Both the position numbers and the translations under genes were made by a program. DNA of 64,000 bases from the NCBI GenBank assembly GCA_001939145.1, contig LSRX01000260.1, positions 608,690 to 672,689 on the forward strand, given 5' to 3'. This DNA is from Symbiodinium microadriaticum. Lineage: Eukaryota > Sar > Dinophyceae > Suessiales > Symbiodiniaceae. Positions 10,736 through 23,400 of the stretch are shown piece by piece (within the stretch, counting starts at the first letter, position 1; every line of letters starts with the position of its first letter). The notes beneath the pieces are model-generated. The model did no database searches and had not been told where the DNA came from. It saw only the letters and a program-made list of their open reading frames with translations.

Positions 10736-10873
10736 AAGTCCCTTAACTAAGGAATGTACCTAAGATCATGTTAGGGATGCTGCTATAATAATTAGAACAA
10801 GGTTCTTGGGATAGATTCTACTATAATCCCTCCCAGACTTGCATAGGTAGTTCTTAAGGCCCCTATACTAACG
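10736..10873. mobile_element. MITE-like D fragment merged with an A-family copy
   Basis: CCCTTAACTAAGGAATGTACC at the left edge matches family D (58328). The right part (ATAATTAGAACAAGG to AAGGCCCCTATACTAAC) matches family A, including its terminal TAGTATAGGGGCC inverted repeat. Confidence 0.55.
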
Positions 10874-11065
10874 CCTAACCCCCCCCCCTAACCCTAAAAC
10901 CCTAAACGCCGAACTCCGATCCTGCGCAGCAGCATTAGCACGTCGGCTTGCAGGTTGGCTTGCTGCCAGGGCCGTCGGGATCGGCCTTGTGAGGCCGATA
11001 ATATAAGGGCCCTAGGACTTGGAATAGGGCTCCTTCGAATATGGGAAAGCAATGATCTATTTTTT

Positions 11066-11195
11066 GACAATAATTTCAATAAAGGCAACAACAAGAAGAA
11101 TAATGCTGCTAATAATAGTAATAACAAAAACTAAAAATAATGAGAAGAAGAATAGTAACGACAATAATGATAACAAGCATAATAACAATAATGGG
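11066..11195. repeat. AAT/AAC/AAG triplet-rich tract
   Basis: Degenerate A-rich triplets. The short ORFs over it are not genes. Confidence 0.75.
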
Positions 11196-11912
11196 GCCCT
11201 AAGACTTACAGTTGGTCTTCTTTGGGAGGTTCTATCTTGAGCTGATGCAAGGACTACTACGAAGGCTTCGTCTAGGAGCTTGATCATTAGAACATGGCTT
11301 GGCGGTGTATGCGGTATATTCTGCTGCAGCTATAGGAATAGTAAGAACAACCACAACTAGGGAATACTATGGCTGATCATTCCGACCTGGGGGATTTACC
11401 AGCATGGCCCAAACCCGAACCCACAAAAGCCCTGTAAGTTGCTGTTGCTCTGTAGACTCCGAGCCCTAAGCCCAAAACTCAAAGCTCCTAAACCCATAGC
11501 CCCTCAGTCCTATCCCCCTAAAACCCCGAAACCCCCAAAACCCTAAACCCCTAAACCGCGCATGCTCGGCGCTCGGGGTGGACTCCGGATGTCAGACCCT
11601 TGGAGTGCCGGGTATTGCTGGGAGTTAGGATTAGGGGCACCCTGTAAGATATATAGAGAGCCAGAAGTAGGGCAAAGGCGGGTCTCCTTTAAGCGGTCTT
11701 CCAAATACCCTAATACCCTAAACCCTAAGCCCTAAATCCTAAGCCCTAAACCCTAAACCCTAAACCCAAGCCCTAGGCCCTAAACACCACCTAGGAACTG
11801 CTCCATCTGTCTAGTTTTAGGGCCTCGGATGTAGATTTTTACCGCTTCTAAGGCCTAGGAGGTGGGATCCGGAGGCTCTTCCTTCAGGACTTCGGATATG
11901 AGGGCCACAGGA

Positions 11913-12140
11913 TCTTGGGGTTTCGGGTTTAGGATCTTAGGATCTTGCGGTTTGGGGTTTAGGATCTCGGGGTTTGGGGTTTAGGATCTTGGGGTTTGGG
12001 GTTTAGGATCTCGGGGTTTGGGGCTTAGGATCTTGGGGTTTGGGGTTTAGGATCTCGGGGTTTGGGGTTTAGGATCTTGGGGTTTGGGCTTTAGGATCTT
12101 GGGGTTTGGGGTTTAGGATCTTGGGGTTTGGGGTTTAGGG
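11913..12140. repeat. 22-bp tandem array (GGATCTTGGGGTTTGGGGTT)
   Basis: About ten copies of a unit combining GGATCT(T/C) with GGGGTTT and GGGGTTTA. It appears to be a higher-order unit built from telomere-type variants. CTTGGGG and CTCGGGG variants alternate. Confidence 0.85.
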
Positions 12141-12237
12141 TTGCTGTCATCACTTGCAATCCAACGCGCATCGGGAAAATGGACAAAAGCCCGCACTTCC
12201 CAACAGCACCCCGAGACCAAGCTACATCAAGCCGGGG

Positions 12238-12745
12238 CACCCTAAACCCTAAACCCGAAACCTTAAACCCTAACCCCAAAGCCCTAAACCCTAAAACCCT
12301 AAACCCCAAACCCCAAACCCTAAACCCGAAACCCTAAGCCGGGGTACCCCAACCCGTGATGATGGTGCACGCAAGGCTGTCGGCATCCCCCAGCTGCGGC
12401 GGAAGGACGTCCCGGAGCCTTACAACTTTGGGACGGCGGTCTTACAGAAAGGATTCGATTTAGGATTTAGGGTTCAACGTTTAGGGTTTAAGGTTTAGGG
12501 TTTAGGGTTTGAGGTTCCGGGTTTAGGGTTTAGGGTTTAGGGACCCTAAACCTTAGATCGCCCCAAACCCAAACCCTTTCGACACATCTCGGAGGGAGGA
12601 GAGAGGGGGGGTTCAAGAAAGCCCTAAGCCCTAAACCCTGAACCCTAAACCCTGAACCCTAAACCCTAAACCCTAAACCCCTAAACCCTAAACCCTAAAC
12701 CCTAAACCCACAACCCTAAACCCCTAAACGGCTTAGGCGTTGGCC
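12238..12745. repeat. CCCTAAA and TTTAGGG tracts, alternating orientation
   Basis: CCCTAAA at 12238-12345, TTTAGGG at 12455-12545, then CCCTAAA at 12620-12730. A short open minus frame at 12360-12420 (LRDVLPPQLGDADSLACTII) separates the first two and may be an exon. Confidence 0.7.
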
Positions 12746-13556
12746 CTGAGGTCGAGCGGCCCGGGGGGTCCCCGGGGGGCCTCCTGAGAGCTCTAAGACG
12801 GCTTCAGCAAGTTTGTAGCCGTTTTCTTCACAGAAAACTGCATCTGTGGTTTAGGGTTTAGGGTTTAGGGTTGAGGGATCAGTAATCAGTAATCAAAGAA
12901 AGGGTTTAGGGGTCAGTAATCAAAGAAATGCTCACCGTAAGGCATATGAGGCTTAGGTTGTAGGCCCGCCCTAGGGAGGACTGGTGAACTTGCCGCAGCT
13001 GCAAACTCAGCTGCGGGGATCAAGGAGCGGGTCTCTGCTTTCAAGCTGACCGCTGCTGCGGTTTAGGGTTTAGAGTTTAGGCCTAAACCCTAAACCCTAA
13101 ACCCTAAACCCTAAAGCCTAACGCGCTTGACGAATCAGCTCTCCAAAACCCTTGTCCGCGCCAGGCAAAACTGGAAGCTGAAACTCAAACTCGACTGCAT
13201 AGCAGTGAAAATACCAAACCCGAATAAATAAAAAACAGCGGGAAAAACAACACAACTAATACACGATAACAATGAAGTCTTTGTAGGCATGAGCTCTGAA
13301 CACCCGACTCACTAGTCTAGACAGCCTGCACACCCCTGAACTCCAGATTCCGAACTGCCCTAAACACCCTAAACCCTAACTGCCCTGAACCCTAAAAAAA
13401 CCCTAAACCGAAACCCGAGTCGATTGGCCACCAGAGAATGGCGGCCCGTGCTGACCCGGAGGACATCTCGTGGAGATCCAGCATGTCACAGGGCGTCCTG
13501 GGATTGTTGGCCCTTTTAGGGGCGGCTTAGGGTTTAGGGTTTAGGGCTTAGGGTTG

Positions 13557-14540
13557 AGGGTTTAGGGTTAAAAGACTAGGCTGCGGGGCATGAGGCGCGA
13601 CAAACACAGTAAGTCTGGTAGAACAGTCTCCATGCAGACAGTGTCGTGGACATTGTTCTGACAATAGGGCTACAGTAGCAAGAGCACCGGCAATTCCGGT
13701 TGAGCAAAAAGGATCAACTTGATAAGACGCGCTGCAAGCTTTGCTACTGCTATGAAAACTCCGATGGCAATACGATTGCATGAGATGTTTGACGGTATCG
13801 GAACAGTAGTAAGTAAATCTTTGGCAAGCACAATCTTCTCATCTTGTCTATTGTTGCCTATTGCTGGCTATGCCTGCCATGAAATACTAACTGCTGCCTG
13901 CAGCTGCTCCCAGTACATCAAGCGTTCCTACGAGAGTGATGATAATCCAGTCTTTCCTTGTTGTGATGATTCGCATGGTCCTGTCGTCAATTTGGGTGAC
14001 AAGATAAGTTCCTACGATCAAAAGCATGTTGTTATAGTATTTCTTACCACGAACTTTATGAACGTTGCCGCCGGCATCATAAAGATCGCAGCAACATGCT
14101 GAGCGTTGACTGCTAGCCAAATCATGGCCCAGGCTCTCCCGTCGCAGTGGATCAAAAATGCCATCCCGTATCGCCTCGTGCAGAAGGGAGTCGCCAGCCT
14201 GCGGTTCAGGACAGAGTTTAATGTAAGAGCCTGTGAATGGCGAAAGTTGTGTGAGAGGTGATTTTGGGAGACTCTTGTGGAAAATGTAAACGGTCAAGAG
14301 CTGACCGTTTTAAAGAGCCAGCTTCCTGAGTTGTCCATGGCGCCCTGCTGTAACTTCACAATGATAATTCTTGACAACTAAATTCTGCTGCTGGCCCCGG
14401 CTCGGTTCTGCCATCAACATCTGGCATGACGAGTTTGCGCACCACTGGGTGACATAACTGTGAACCGCTTGACCCACACTTCCCCTCACCATAAAGCTAA
14501 TGAAAGGGAATTCCAACAATAGGGAACAACACAACTGATA
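13557..14540. other. Repeat-free block, coding-like on both strands
   Basis: Nearly 1 kb without telomere-type repeat. A 127-aa plus ORF (13719-14102) overlaps a 136-aa minus ORF (13887-14297). On the minus strand the segment after AACCGCAG (about 14191 to 14027) is open in two frames, one reading AGDSLLHEAIRDGIFDPLRR, the other LATPFCTRRYGMAFLIHCDG, and ends CGTG|GTAAGA. Another minus ORF (14310-14534, 74 aa) follows. I favour minus-strand exons, but the frame is unresolved. Confidence 0.35.
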
Positions 14541-14572
14541 CTAAGTCTCAGCATGATAACAACAAGAATGCC

Positions 14573-14700
14573 TAAACCCCTAAACCCCTAACCCCTAAAC
14601 CCCTGAATCCTAAATCCCTAAGCCCGAAGCCCCGAAACACTAAACCCTAAACCCCTAAACCCCTAAATCCTAAACCCTTAACACTTAGCCCTAAACCCAG
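14573..14700. repeat. CCCTAAACC octamer tract
   Basis: CCCCTAAA and CCCTAAA units with variants, immediately 3' of the last PPR exon. Confidence 0.8.
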
Positions 14701-14708
14701 CTTCCGAC

Positions 14709-14782
14709 CTCCCGCTGCTGCAAGCAATCCAGAGCAGCATTGTAGGCGACGACATTTGGCCGGATCCGGTGTTCCTTCATTC
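14709..14782 (-). CDS. PPR exon ([15 protein letters not shown])
   Basis: The acceptor CGGCAG is followed by [19 protein letters not shown] then LQQRE, ending GAG|GTCGGA (GT donor). The turn-helix spacing is PPR-like. It is the last PPR exon seen; any 3' exons and stop would lie below 14.7 kb. Confidence 0.6.
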
Positions 14783-16724
14783 CTGCCGAGAGGACCAAGG
14801 TTTAGGGGTTTAGGAGTGTAGGGTTTATGGTTTGGACTTTGGGTTTAGGGGTTTAGGGGTTTAGGGTTTAGGGTTTAGGGGTTTAGGGGTTTAGGGGTTT
14901 AGGGGTTTAGGGTTTTGGTGGTTGAAGGCTTCAGGGCTTTCAGGTTTAGTCCCAGCCCGCCTCCACAAGGCCAAAACTCTCACAGAAGCCATTCGATCCA
15001 TTATGCTACCTAGCTCAACTCTGGCCTGCTGCCTATAGGTGGATTCAATTACGGAGAAACCTGCATGTACACCTAGTGTATGTCTGTATATGTATATGCA
15101 TGTGTATAAATTAAAAACAAAAACATACTCATAGCGCGCGCATGCTTCGTTACTTACGCTGTTTATGCTATCTTCTCTCTGCTTCGCATCTATCTCCGTT
15201 ACCCTTGCAACAGCGTCGATGCTGCTACCGGGTGTACGACGCTCCTTCGAAAAAATGAATAGCCAGCCGCCAGCGACCACCCCGAGCGCACGCGGCGAGC
15301 CTCGTATCGCATGCAACGCACACAGTAGGTTCTAGGGTTGAGTGGGGTTGAAGTTGTAGCATATTGGGTTTATGACCCAGGGTTTAGAGTCTGCGAGTTC
15401 AATTCAAGGGCACGAGAAGGACTTTTTCAGGGCAGACTGCAATTCCACACTGGTCTTTCTCTGCAGGTGCCGCAACAAGGTAGTTTGCCGTACCGCGCAC
15501 GTAGCAGTCCTCATGTCGGGGCGTAGCACTTTGGCTTTCTTATCGGGCTTGGCCCTCAAGCTTCTGAAACCCAACGACCCACACTACGCCTATTTCCTAA
15601 AGCCTAACCCTAAAGCGCTCCGGCTACCCAAGTCGAAGTCCAGAACACCGTTCTGCGTTTAGAGCTTAGACCAGGCAATGATGGGAACTGAAGCTGGCTT
15701 CTTGCAACCCTGAATCTCGGCATCATGGCTCCGGTACGACTGATCCAGATCAAAATGGTGCCGCGAAGACAGACTCGAAGTGATAGCTTCTTCTCGAAAC
15801 CCTAAACCCTAAACTCTAAACCCTAAACCCTAACCTCAATCAAAGACCCAGGCCCAACTGCCCTGAGTTTGAACAACACCCACAAGCCGACTCAATTCAC
15901 CCTGAGTCCCTGAAACAATGGGAGTGAACCCTGAAACTCCAAACTCCTTAAAGCCCTAAGCCCTGGACCCTAAATCCTTGTACAGCCATATTTATGGAAA
16001 ATCCTTGTAGAAACCGAAATGCTCTCAGCCAAAACATTATCAAGAAGCGCAGCGCTGTAGCTCACAACATCCGGTGATAGCTGCGTCTGGAACATTTCGC
16101 CAAAAAGCCTGCTTGGGGCTCAGAATTTAGGGTGCAGGGTGTCGGGTTTAGAGTTTAGGGTGCAGCATGCAAGGTTTCCATCCGGATTGGTCCGGGCCGT
16201 TCTGTGGTTTTTTAGCTAGACTTCCCGGGAGTCGGTTTAGGACTTCGGGCTTCGGGGATTTGCGCGAGAGCGAGAGAGCAGCTGCCATATCCAGAACTGC
16301 AACGATGCCCCAAAGTCAGATCCTGAATCCTCTCGGAACAGATCCTAGTCCCCCAGAGGGAACATGCAATCGTCATCGCCAAAATCACCGCTCGGCCCAT
16401 CCGGATTGATTGCAATCGTCGTTCTTCCTCACCACCATCAGCATTACCACCAGCATCAGTATCGCCAGCGCCTTAATATTCGGGACCATCATTGTCACCG
16501 TCATCCTCCATAACATCAAGAGTACCCTTCACCGCCATGCCAACCAACAACGCTAAAAGGAGATGTTGGTTGACCCAAAGCCTGCAAAGAAGCTGCCGTT
16601 AACAAACCCCAAACCTCCAAACGAGATGTTGAAACCCTAAACACATTGAATGGTTGGGATACCCCAAACCCTAAAAGGCGATGTTGGTTGACCCAAAGCC
16701 TGCAAAGAAGCTGCTCAGCAAACC

Positions 16725-16820
<96 letters not shown>

Positions 16821-19800
16821 CTGGTGTTGCTGTTGCTGAACCCCCCGTACAGTAACCCCTCTGGAAGCCTTATCCAGCCTTGTTCTATCCCCGAACCCTA
16901 AACCCTAAACCCCCAAACCCCTAAACCCTGAACTCTGAACCCTAAACCCCCGAAGCCCCTAAGCTTTCAGGTCAAGGAACACCAGAGCACGCTGCCACTG
17001 TGCCCCCGATTGGCAAGCACTCAAGGCACAGCTGTGACCTCTAAAGGGCAGAGGCCTCCCCTCTACTCGGAGGTCTACGAACCCCTTTCTTTGTGCAGGT
17101 TCGCGGTAGAGCTATACGCACCCTGCTTGGGGTTATCTTGCTTATAACTCTACCCGACTCTACACCTACAAAACCACAAAGTCCGCCGATCCCTGAAGTA
17201 CGTAGTCGTGGCCTGCCATATCTGGCATTTAGGGTTGGGGGTCTAGGGACTAGGTGTTTAGGCGTTTTGAAGATCGAGGGGCAGGTCTGTGCTTGAGAAA
17301 CAACCTCGGAACTTGCACATTCACATGCCTGCTTACCCTCGCCCTGATCCCTAAGCTCTGAACCCCTAAACCTGAGCCCTAAACCCTTAAAACTAAGTCC
17401 AAAACCCTAGACCCCAAGCCCTAAACCCTGAGACCTAAGTCCGAAAAAACCCTAAACCCCAAGCACCGGGCCCCCGAACCTTAAACCACGGCGCAAGGCT
17501 TCCAGCCTATATCTTCGCGGAAAGTGAGGCAAGCGGCACATTTTAAAAAAAGAGTCGTCTGGATGTAAGACTTTCCGGGTTTAGGGCTGTTTAACGTTCA
17601 GGGCTTCGGCTTTAGGGCTTTCAGTGCTTGGGCGGCCGGGTGTAAATTTGAACGGCATTGTGCTTTTCTTGCCATTTTTGTTGTTGGGGGGGGGTGGAAA
17701 CAAGGTCCACTTTGAAGTTCATGTGTATTTTTTAGTGGATAAGTAGGGTGGATACGTACCTTCACTTGGAATATAGCCACGGCCATACCTTCACCTGTTG
17801 TGTATAACTACCCATGAGCCTTCAAGTGCGCCCTAAACCCTGAACCCTAAACCAGCTCAGAGGCTGATGGCATTGGGAGTGAGCTTGGAGCGAGACAGCT
17901 GGGTGAAGAGTTCCTGGATACTTTGGCAGAAGCCTTCAGCTTCCCTACACCCTAAACCCTAAACCCTCAGCCCAAAAGACATCGTAAACTCTAGACTCTA
18001 AGATCTAAACAACAGTTTCAAGGATTCCGCGCGGTTTGGGCTCTTTGACATGATTGGGTTTCTAGAGTTGTGTCTATAAGGACTACCATTTGGGCTACTC
18101 TGGGGCTACTATGGGAGTACCATATTTTGGGGACCGTGGGACTCAAGGGCAAGCACCTTGCATATCTCCAGGTAACCCTGAACTCCCAACAACCCTCAAC
18201 CCTTAACCTGCTAAGTCGAACTACCTAACCTCAAGCCTCCCAAAACCGCGCACATCATATCGAATTCCTGGTTCCAAGAGGGATTATACATATCATCTCG
18301 AAACTTCCGAAACAGTGTTTCAGTGCGTCTGCGGGGCTGAACAGAATCAAACTTGCAGTCCCTATAAATGTTTGCAGCCCCAAACCCTATTGAGAATCAC
18401 GAAGGTATCCTTTCTTTCCTGGCTTTGGAGTTCAGCGAGCCTGTTAGGTTTAGGGCTTTTTTGGGTTGAAGTTTTAGGATTTTGCAGGGTTTAGGGTTTA
18501 GGTTTCAGGGTGGTTTCCAGAAACCTCTACCTTCTCGAAGCTTTTGCAGGCCCGGGTTCCAGAGCCCAGTGCCACTGCCCGCCCTTCTCGCAGGCACCCA
18601 TGGCCGAAGTGTAGCTGATGGCATTCGGAGCGATCTTCGCCTAGCAAGGTTTGAAGAGAGACCCTAAACCATAAACCCCAATCTCTAGGGGGCAAAGGAA
18701 TCTAATCTGCGGGTGTGAGACCCCTAAACTATTAGAAACTTATCATTGCATCGACTTCACCTCACTGCAAATTATCGCCTTGCATCGGCAGACCAGCCAT
18801 TGCTGGTACTACGACTGCTGCTTGTCTGCACTTAACACTAGTATTCTCCGTCCGGTGGCCACAGCCGTAGTAGGTCATACAAAGATGAAGGTATGCGCAA
18901 GCCTGCTCACAACTACGTCTGAGCCTTCTCTAGCAGATTCTAACCGACTCCAAACCCCGATACAAAACAACGTGCACGCGGTGTAGGGTTTAGGGTTTAG
19001 GGTTTAGGGTTTAGGGTTTAGGGTTTAGCGGGTTTGGGGGGTTTAGGGCTTAGGTGCAGAGCGGTGGAATCCCTTGAAGGCAGCCTTTGGCATTCTGTCC
19101 AGCACCGAAAGGGCTAGCTGCCACTGCCCGCCCTTGCAGCAGCTGATCAAGGCACCTTGCAGCATGACAGGCTTCGTAAATGTCGTGCCGACGAGCAGAG
19201 ACAAGTATTCTCTCATTCCTGGACACAAATATCTCTGATCGTATATTGCTTCACCGACAGGCATCTGTCTCAAAAACGTGTTTGTTCTCAAACAGCCGAT
19301 ACATTTAATAAGGAACATTCAGGGCATAAGCTGTCTGCAACTGGCAATAGGAGATTCAACGATCTGTCTTGGGTCATCTACATCCACGAGTATGTTTCCA
19401 GCTTTGCATTCGAGTATGTATGTATGTACGTATGTATGTATGTATGTATGTATGTATGTGTGCATGTATGCATGTATGCATGTATATATGTATTATGTGT
19501 ATGTGTATATACATATATATATATATGTGTGTGTGTACATGTTTGGATGTATAGAACCTAAACACTGTCTTTCAACATACTGAAAGGTATGAAGAATTGT
19601 CATTCCATGAGACTTGAACTACAGAGTCGCCGAAAAACAGCAAGGCACCGGTCGCTGTGAACTTGCCATCTCATTTTGAGCAACAGGAAATGCCTGTGTC
19701 GAATGTACCACAACAATACACGGCGTACGTAGTCTTCATTTTCCGAAGTACTATTTCGTAGTTCGGTTAGCGAAGATCCTCCGAATGTAAAGCCGAGCAA

Positions 19801-20096
19801 TGTACCACCATAACAGAAAGCAGCAAGCGCAAGAACATGACAAGACTGTTCGCGGCTTTAGCAACATCAACTGCTGCATGTTGTATATGCGCATGTGCAT
19901 GTGTAGCAACAGTGCAGTATACGCATAAGCACAAATATGTGAATGCATACATACATACATACATACATACATACATACATGCATACATGCATACATGCAT
20001 ACATGCATACATACATGCATACATGCATACATGCGTACATGCATACAGACATCATACACATATACATGTACGTATAGGTATGCGTATGTGCGTGTG

Positions 20097-20127
<31 letters not shown>

Positions 20128-20403
20128 GTATATATACATATACAAGTGAGTGGATATGAATGCATATTATATATATATATATGCATACATATATATAGAG
20201 AGAGAGACATTATGTGTATGTGTACATATATATACATGTGTGTGTGTGTATATGTGCGCTTATATGCATATGTATATACACACATACATACATACATACC
20301 TATATATATATATATATGTACATACAACTATATATACATGTATATATATATATACACAATTATATATATATATATATGTATACATACACATATATAAATT
20401 CAA

Positions 20404-20436
<33 letters not shown>

Positions 20437-23400
20437 GTTTTTATGTATATACATGTACATATGCAGGTACTTATTTCGAGAGACGATACATTGTTAGCTC
20501 ATGTGCCCCTGGCACTTGGTGGTATCTTGCGAAATGGACCCCTGATGTCATGAAGGTCGGCACAGGAAAGTCAAAAAGTTCCTTCCCATGAATCCGACCC
20601 GATAGTATCAAGGCACCAAGCTAAGCGGTGCACCTCCAAAAGACGAAAAAATGAGAAAGGACGGACGGTCCTGACTGCTACACACTTTTGCACAGCTCTG
20701 GTAGACATAGGTCCATGTCATGAGTTCGATCCCCAGCTTTGAGGGCCGCAGGATCAGGACTTCAGGCTCAAAAAAGGGTCTGCAACGTTTCGGGCATCCA
20801 GGAGCTGAATTTCCAGGGCCTGGATCTAGGACATTTTCAGGTGGGTAGCTACCGAAATAGGAGCCTTAGAGAAGGTCGATACACCTTAAAGAAGCCTTAT
20901 AGAAGCCCTAGATACCCTAAACTCCCCACCTGTAGTTTCCTTTAATTAGACCTGAACTAACTCTAAATCCCAAGCTCTCAATCCCAAACCCCAAACCCTA
21001 AGCTCTAAACATCTCTAAACCTTCCGCCTGGAAGCAAGACCCCCTAAACCCTAAACCCAAAACCCCTGAAACCTCTGAAACCTCTGAAACCTACACCCTA
21101 CACCCTGAACCCTACACCCTAAACCCCTAAACCACAAAGAAAGCCCAGGCGCTGCAGGCGATGACATCCGGCGCGACTTCGCTTTGGAGCCTCGGGGGCA
21201 AGTCGCCTAAGGAACACGAGATGTTGCGTTTCGTACTTACAGTTTTCGCGCTGCGAAAGGTTTTCTTGAGAGTGCAGTGTTTTAGGGCAAGGTTTAGACT
21301 CAGACGGCTGTAGGGTTTTGGGTTTTAGGGTTTAGGGTTTAGGGAGTGTTGCGACCGAGGAGTTCCGTATGAAGATATCAAGCTCTACATAGTCAGGCAT
21401 TTGCGGGGTAGAGAGTTGGAAGACACGACAAACCCGAACCTGCACACCTAAACCGATCAGGGCAAGTGCAGAATAGCAGCATCTACGGCCAACTTTCGAA
21501 ATTGATGGCCCGCCACCTCTGAACCCTGCTGAAAAACCACGACCATAAGCCAGGGGCATGTCATCGAAAAGCTGCAGTGCTTGCTGCCACTGCCCACTGT
21601 GGTCACAGGAACGGATCGCCCCAGTGTACCTGCTTAGGAGTCAGAGCTTTGGAATGCAGGCGCTAGCATTCCATTCAAGCTTTCCCCGTGAGGCACCAAG
21701 AGATTCGTGCTGCGCGGCTCTAGACCCCAAATGCTCAGACGCACACCGGCACCCACACACCCACACACGCACAATCACCAAATCCAACGCTTGCAGCAGC
21801 AGCGGTAGTGATAATGCCAAACCCAACGAAACCGGCTCACAACCATGCTTAGAATACACGAGAAAAAGAAGAACATGACGGTGCCAATGGTGATTGTCAT
21901 GACGGTAACGGATGTGGTAATTGGTGATGACGATGAAGCTGACCATGATGATGGTGCTGGTAGTACTGGATACGGCGATGGCCAGTGTTGGTGACGATTA
22001 CGAGGAGGACGATTGATACTGGAAATGATCAGGAAGCTGATAATGAGTGCACTTACTAATTACGATAATGATCACTCTGATGATAACGGTTATGCTTGTT
22101 ACGGTTGCGGTAACAACACCCATCCTTTCACGAACAAGTACTGTACAGAAGCCAAGTTACCCGACCACATCGGGGCGGATCTTTGACCTGCGGCTGAAGG
22201 TGAGGGGCGCTCGGGGTTTAGGGTTTAGGGATGAGGGTTTAGGGTTTAGGGTTTAGGGGGTGATCGAAAACTAGCACAAACATTAAAACTAAATGCAATG
22301 GTAGTGATGAAGACAGAAGCACATGAGGGATCATGATGCTTACCTTAGGGAATGAGCATTACCAGAAATCCAGGAGGTCCGTACGCAATTCAAAGACGAA
22401 GCCTATGCAGCACAATGCAAGCTGTGATACAGGATATGACCTTGAATAGAAGAACGCCCATATCTTCCCCAGGCAATTACAAACTGTAGTGCCGGAGAAG
22501 TTCGCTGATAAATGGATGGATCGATGGATGGATGGATGGATGGATGGATGGATGGATGGACGGACGGATGGATGGATGGATGGATGGATGAACCCGCCCT
22601 AGAGAGAGCGCGGAAGCTGCGTGACAGTGGCGGCTGTGACGGTGGAGGCTTTTGGGCCTCGGCTTGGGATCTTGGCATCACGGCAACATCTCAAGAATGC
22701 CAACACTTGGGGTGCAGCTGCCCATAAATATATGTTGCTGCTATTGCGACGTCTCAGCAGTGCAAAGGGCGACAGGGAAGGGGGGTCTGCAGCGGTGTTT
22801 CCATTTTCGGTCGGGGGCAATTCGAACGAAGAGAAACCTGCAAGGGACTTTATTCCCCTCACCCAAACCCAAACCCACCGACGAATGGACAGGGCATCAC
22901 GCCATGGCATCACGCCATGGGAGAGGAGAACCGCCGACGCCCGCACACGGGCAAGGTCGTTTATCAACCCAAACCCCGCACCACAGGGCGAGCAGGAGGT
23001 ATCATACCAGGAAAGGAAGATTTTCAGATGCTGCACCATGCATACATGCATACAGCTTCCTCGCACGCACACCTACACACAAGAACACACCACGCAGGCT
23101 TATCACTGTCATTATTAAGATCATTCTTCGCATTATTAGTAATTATTGTTAATACTACTAGTATTACTAGCAATATTTATACTATTCGTATGATTCATAT
23201 TCTCCCTTCATTCTCCAAGCCCTTATCGACAGATCAGGCCTGGGCATGGATCGGAACATGCCAAGGACGAGCTGCCATTGCCCACCCTTGTCCTTACTTG
23301 CAGGGTTATTTGCAGGGTTTAAGGTTTAGGGCCTGTCCTTTCTTGCAGAGGTTCCTGTGGCAAGAGGTCACCCCTGCTCTCGTAAAGGCGCGCTTCGAAA

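Noticed and set aside
16646-16855. Poly-alanine protein
   Set aside because: It is only the (CTG)n tract read in the GCT frame; no conserved flanking sequence.
19751-20591. ORFs of 66-186 aa rich in Tyr, Ile and His
   Set aside because: They are encoded by ATAC/TA microsatellite DNA in an intron of the split PPR gene.
20693-20735. Functional tRNA gene
   Set aside because: A- and B-box-like motifs are present, but the acceptor, D and T stems do not pair.
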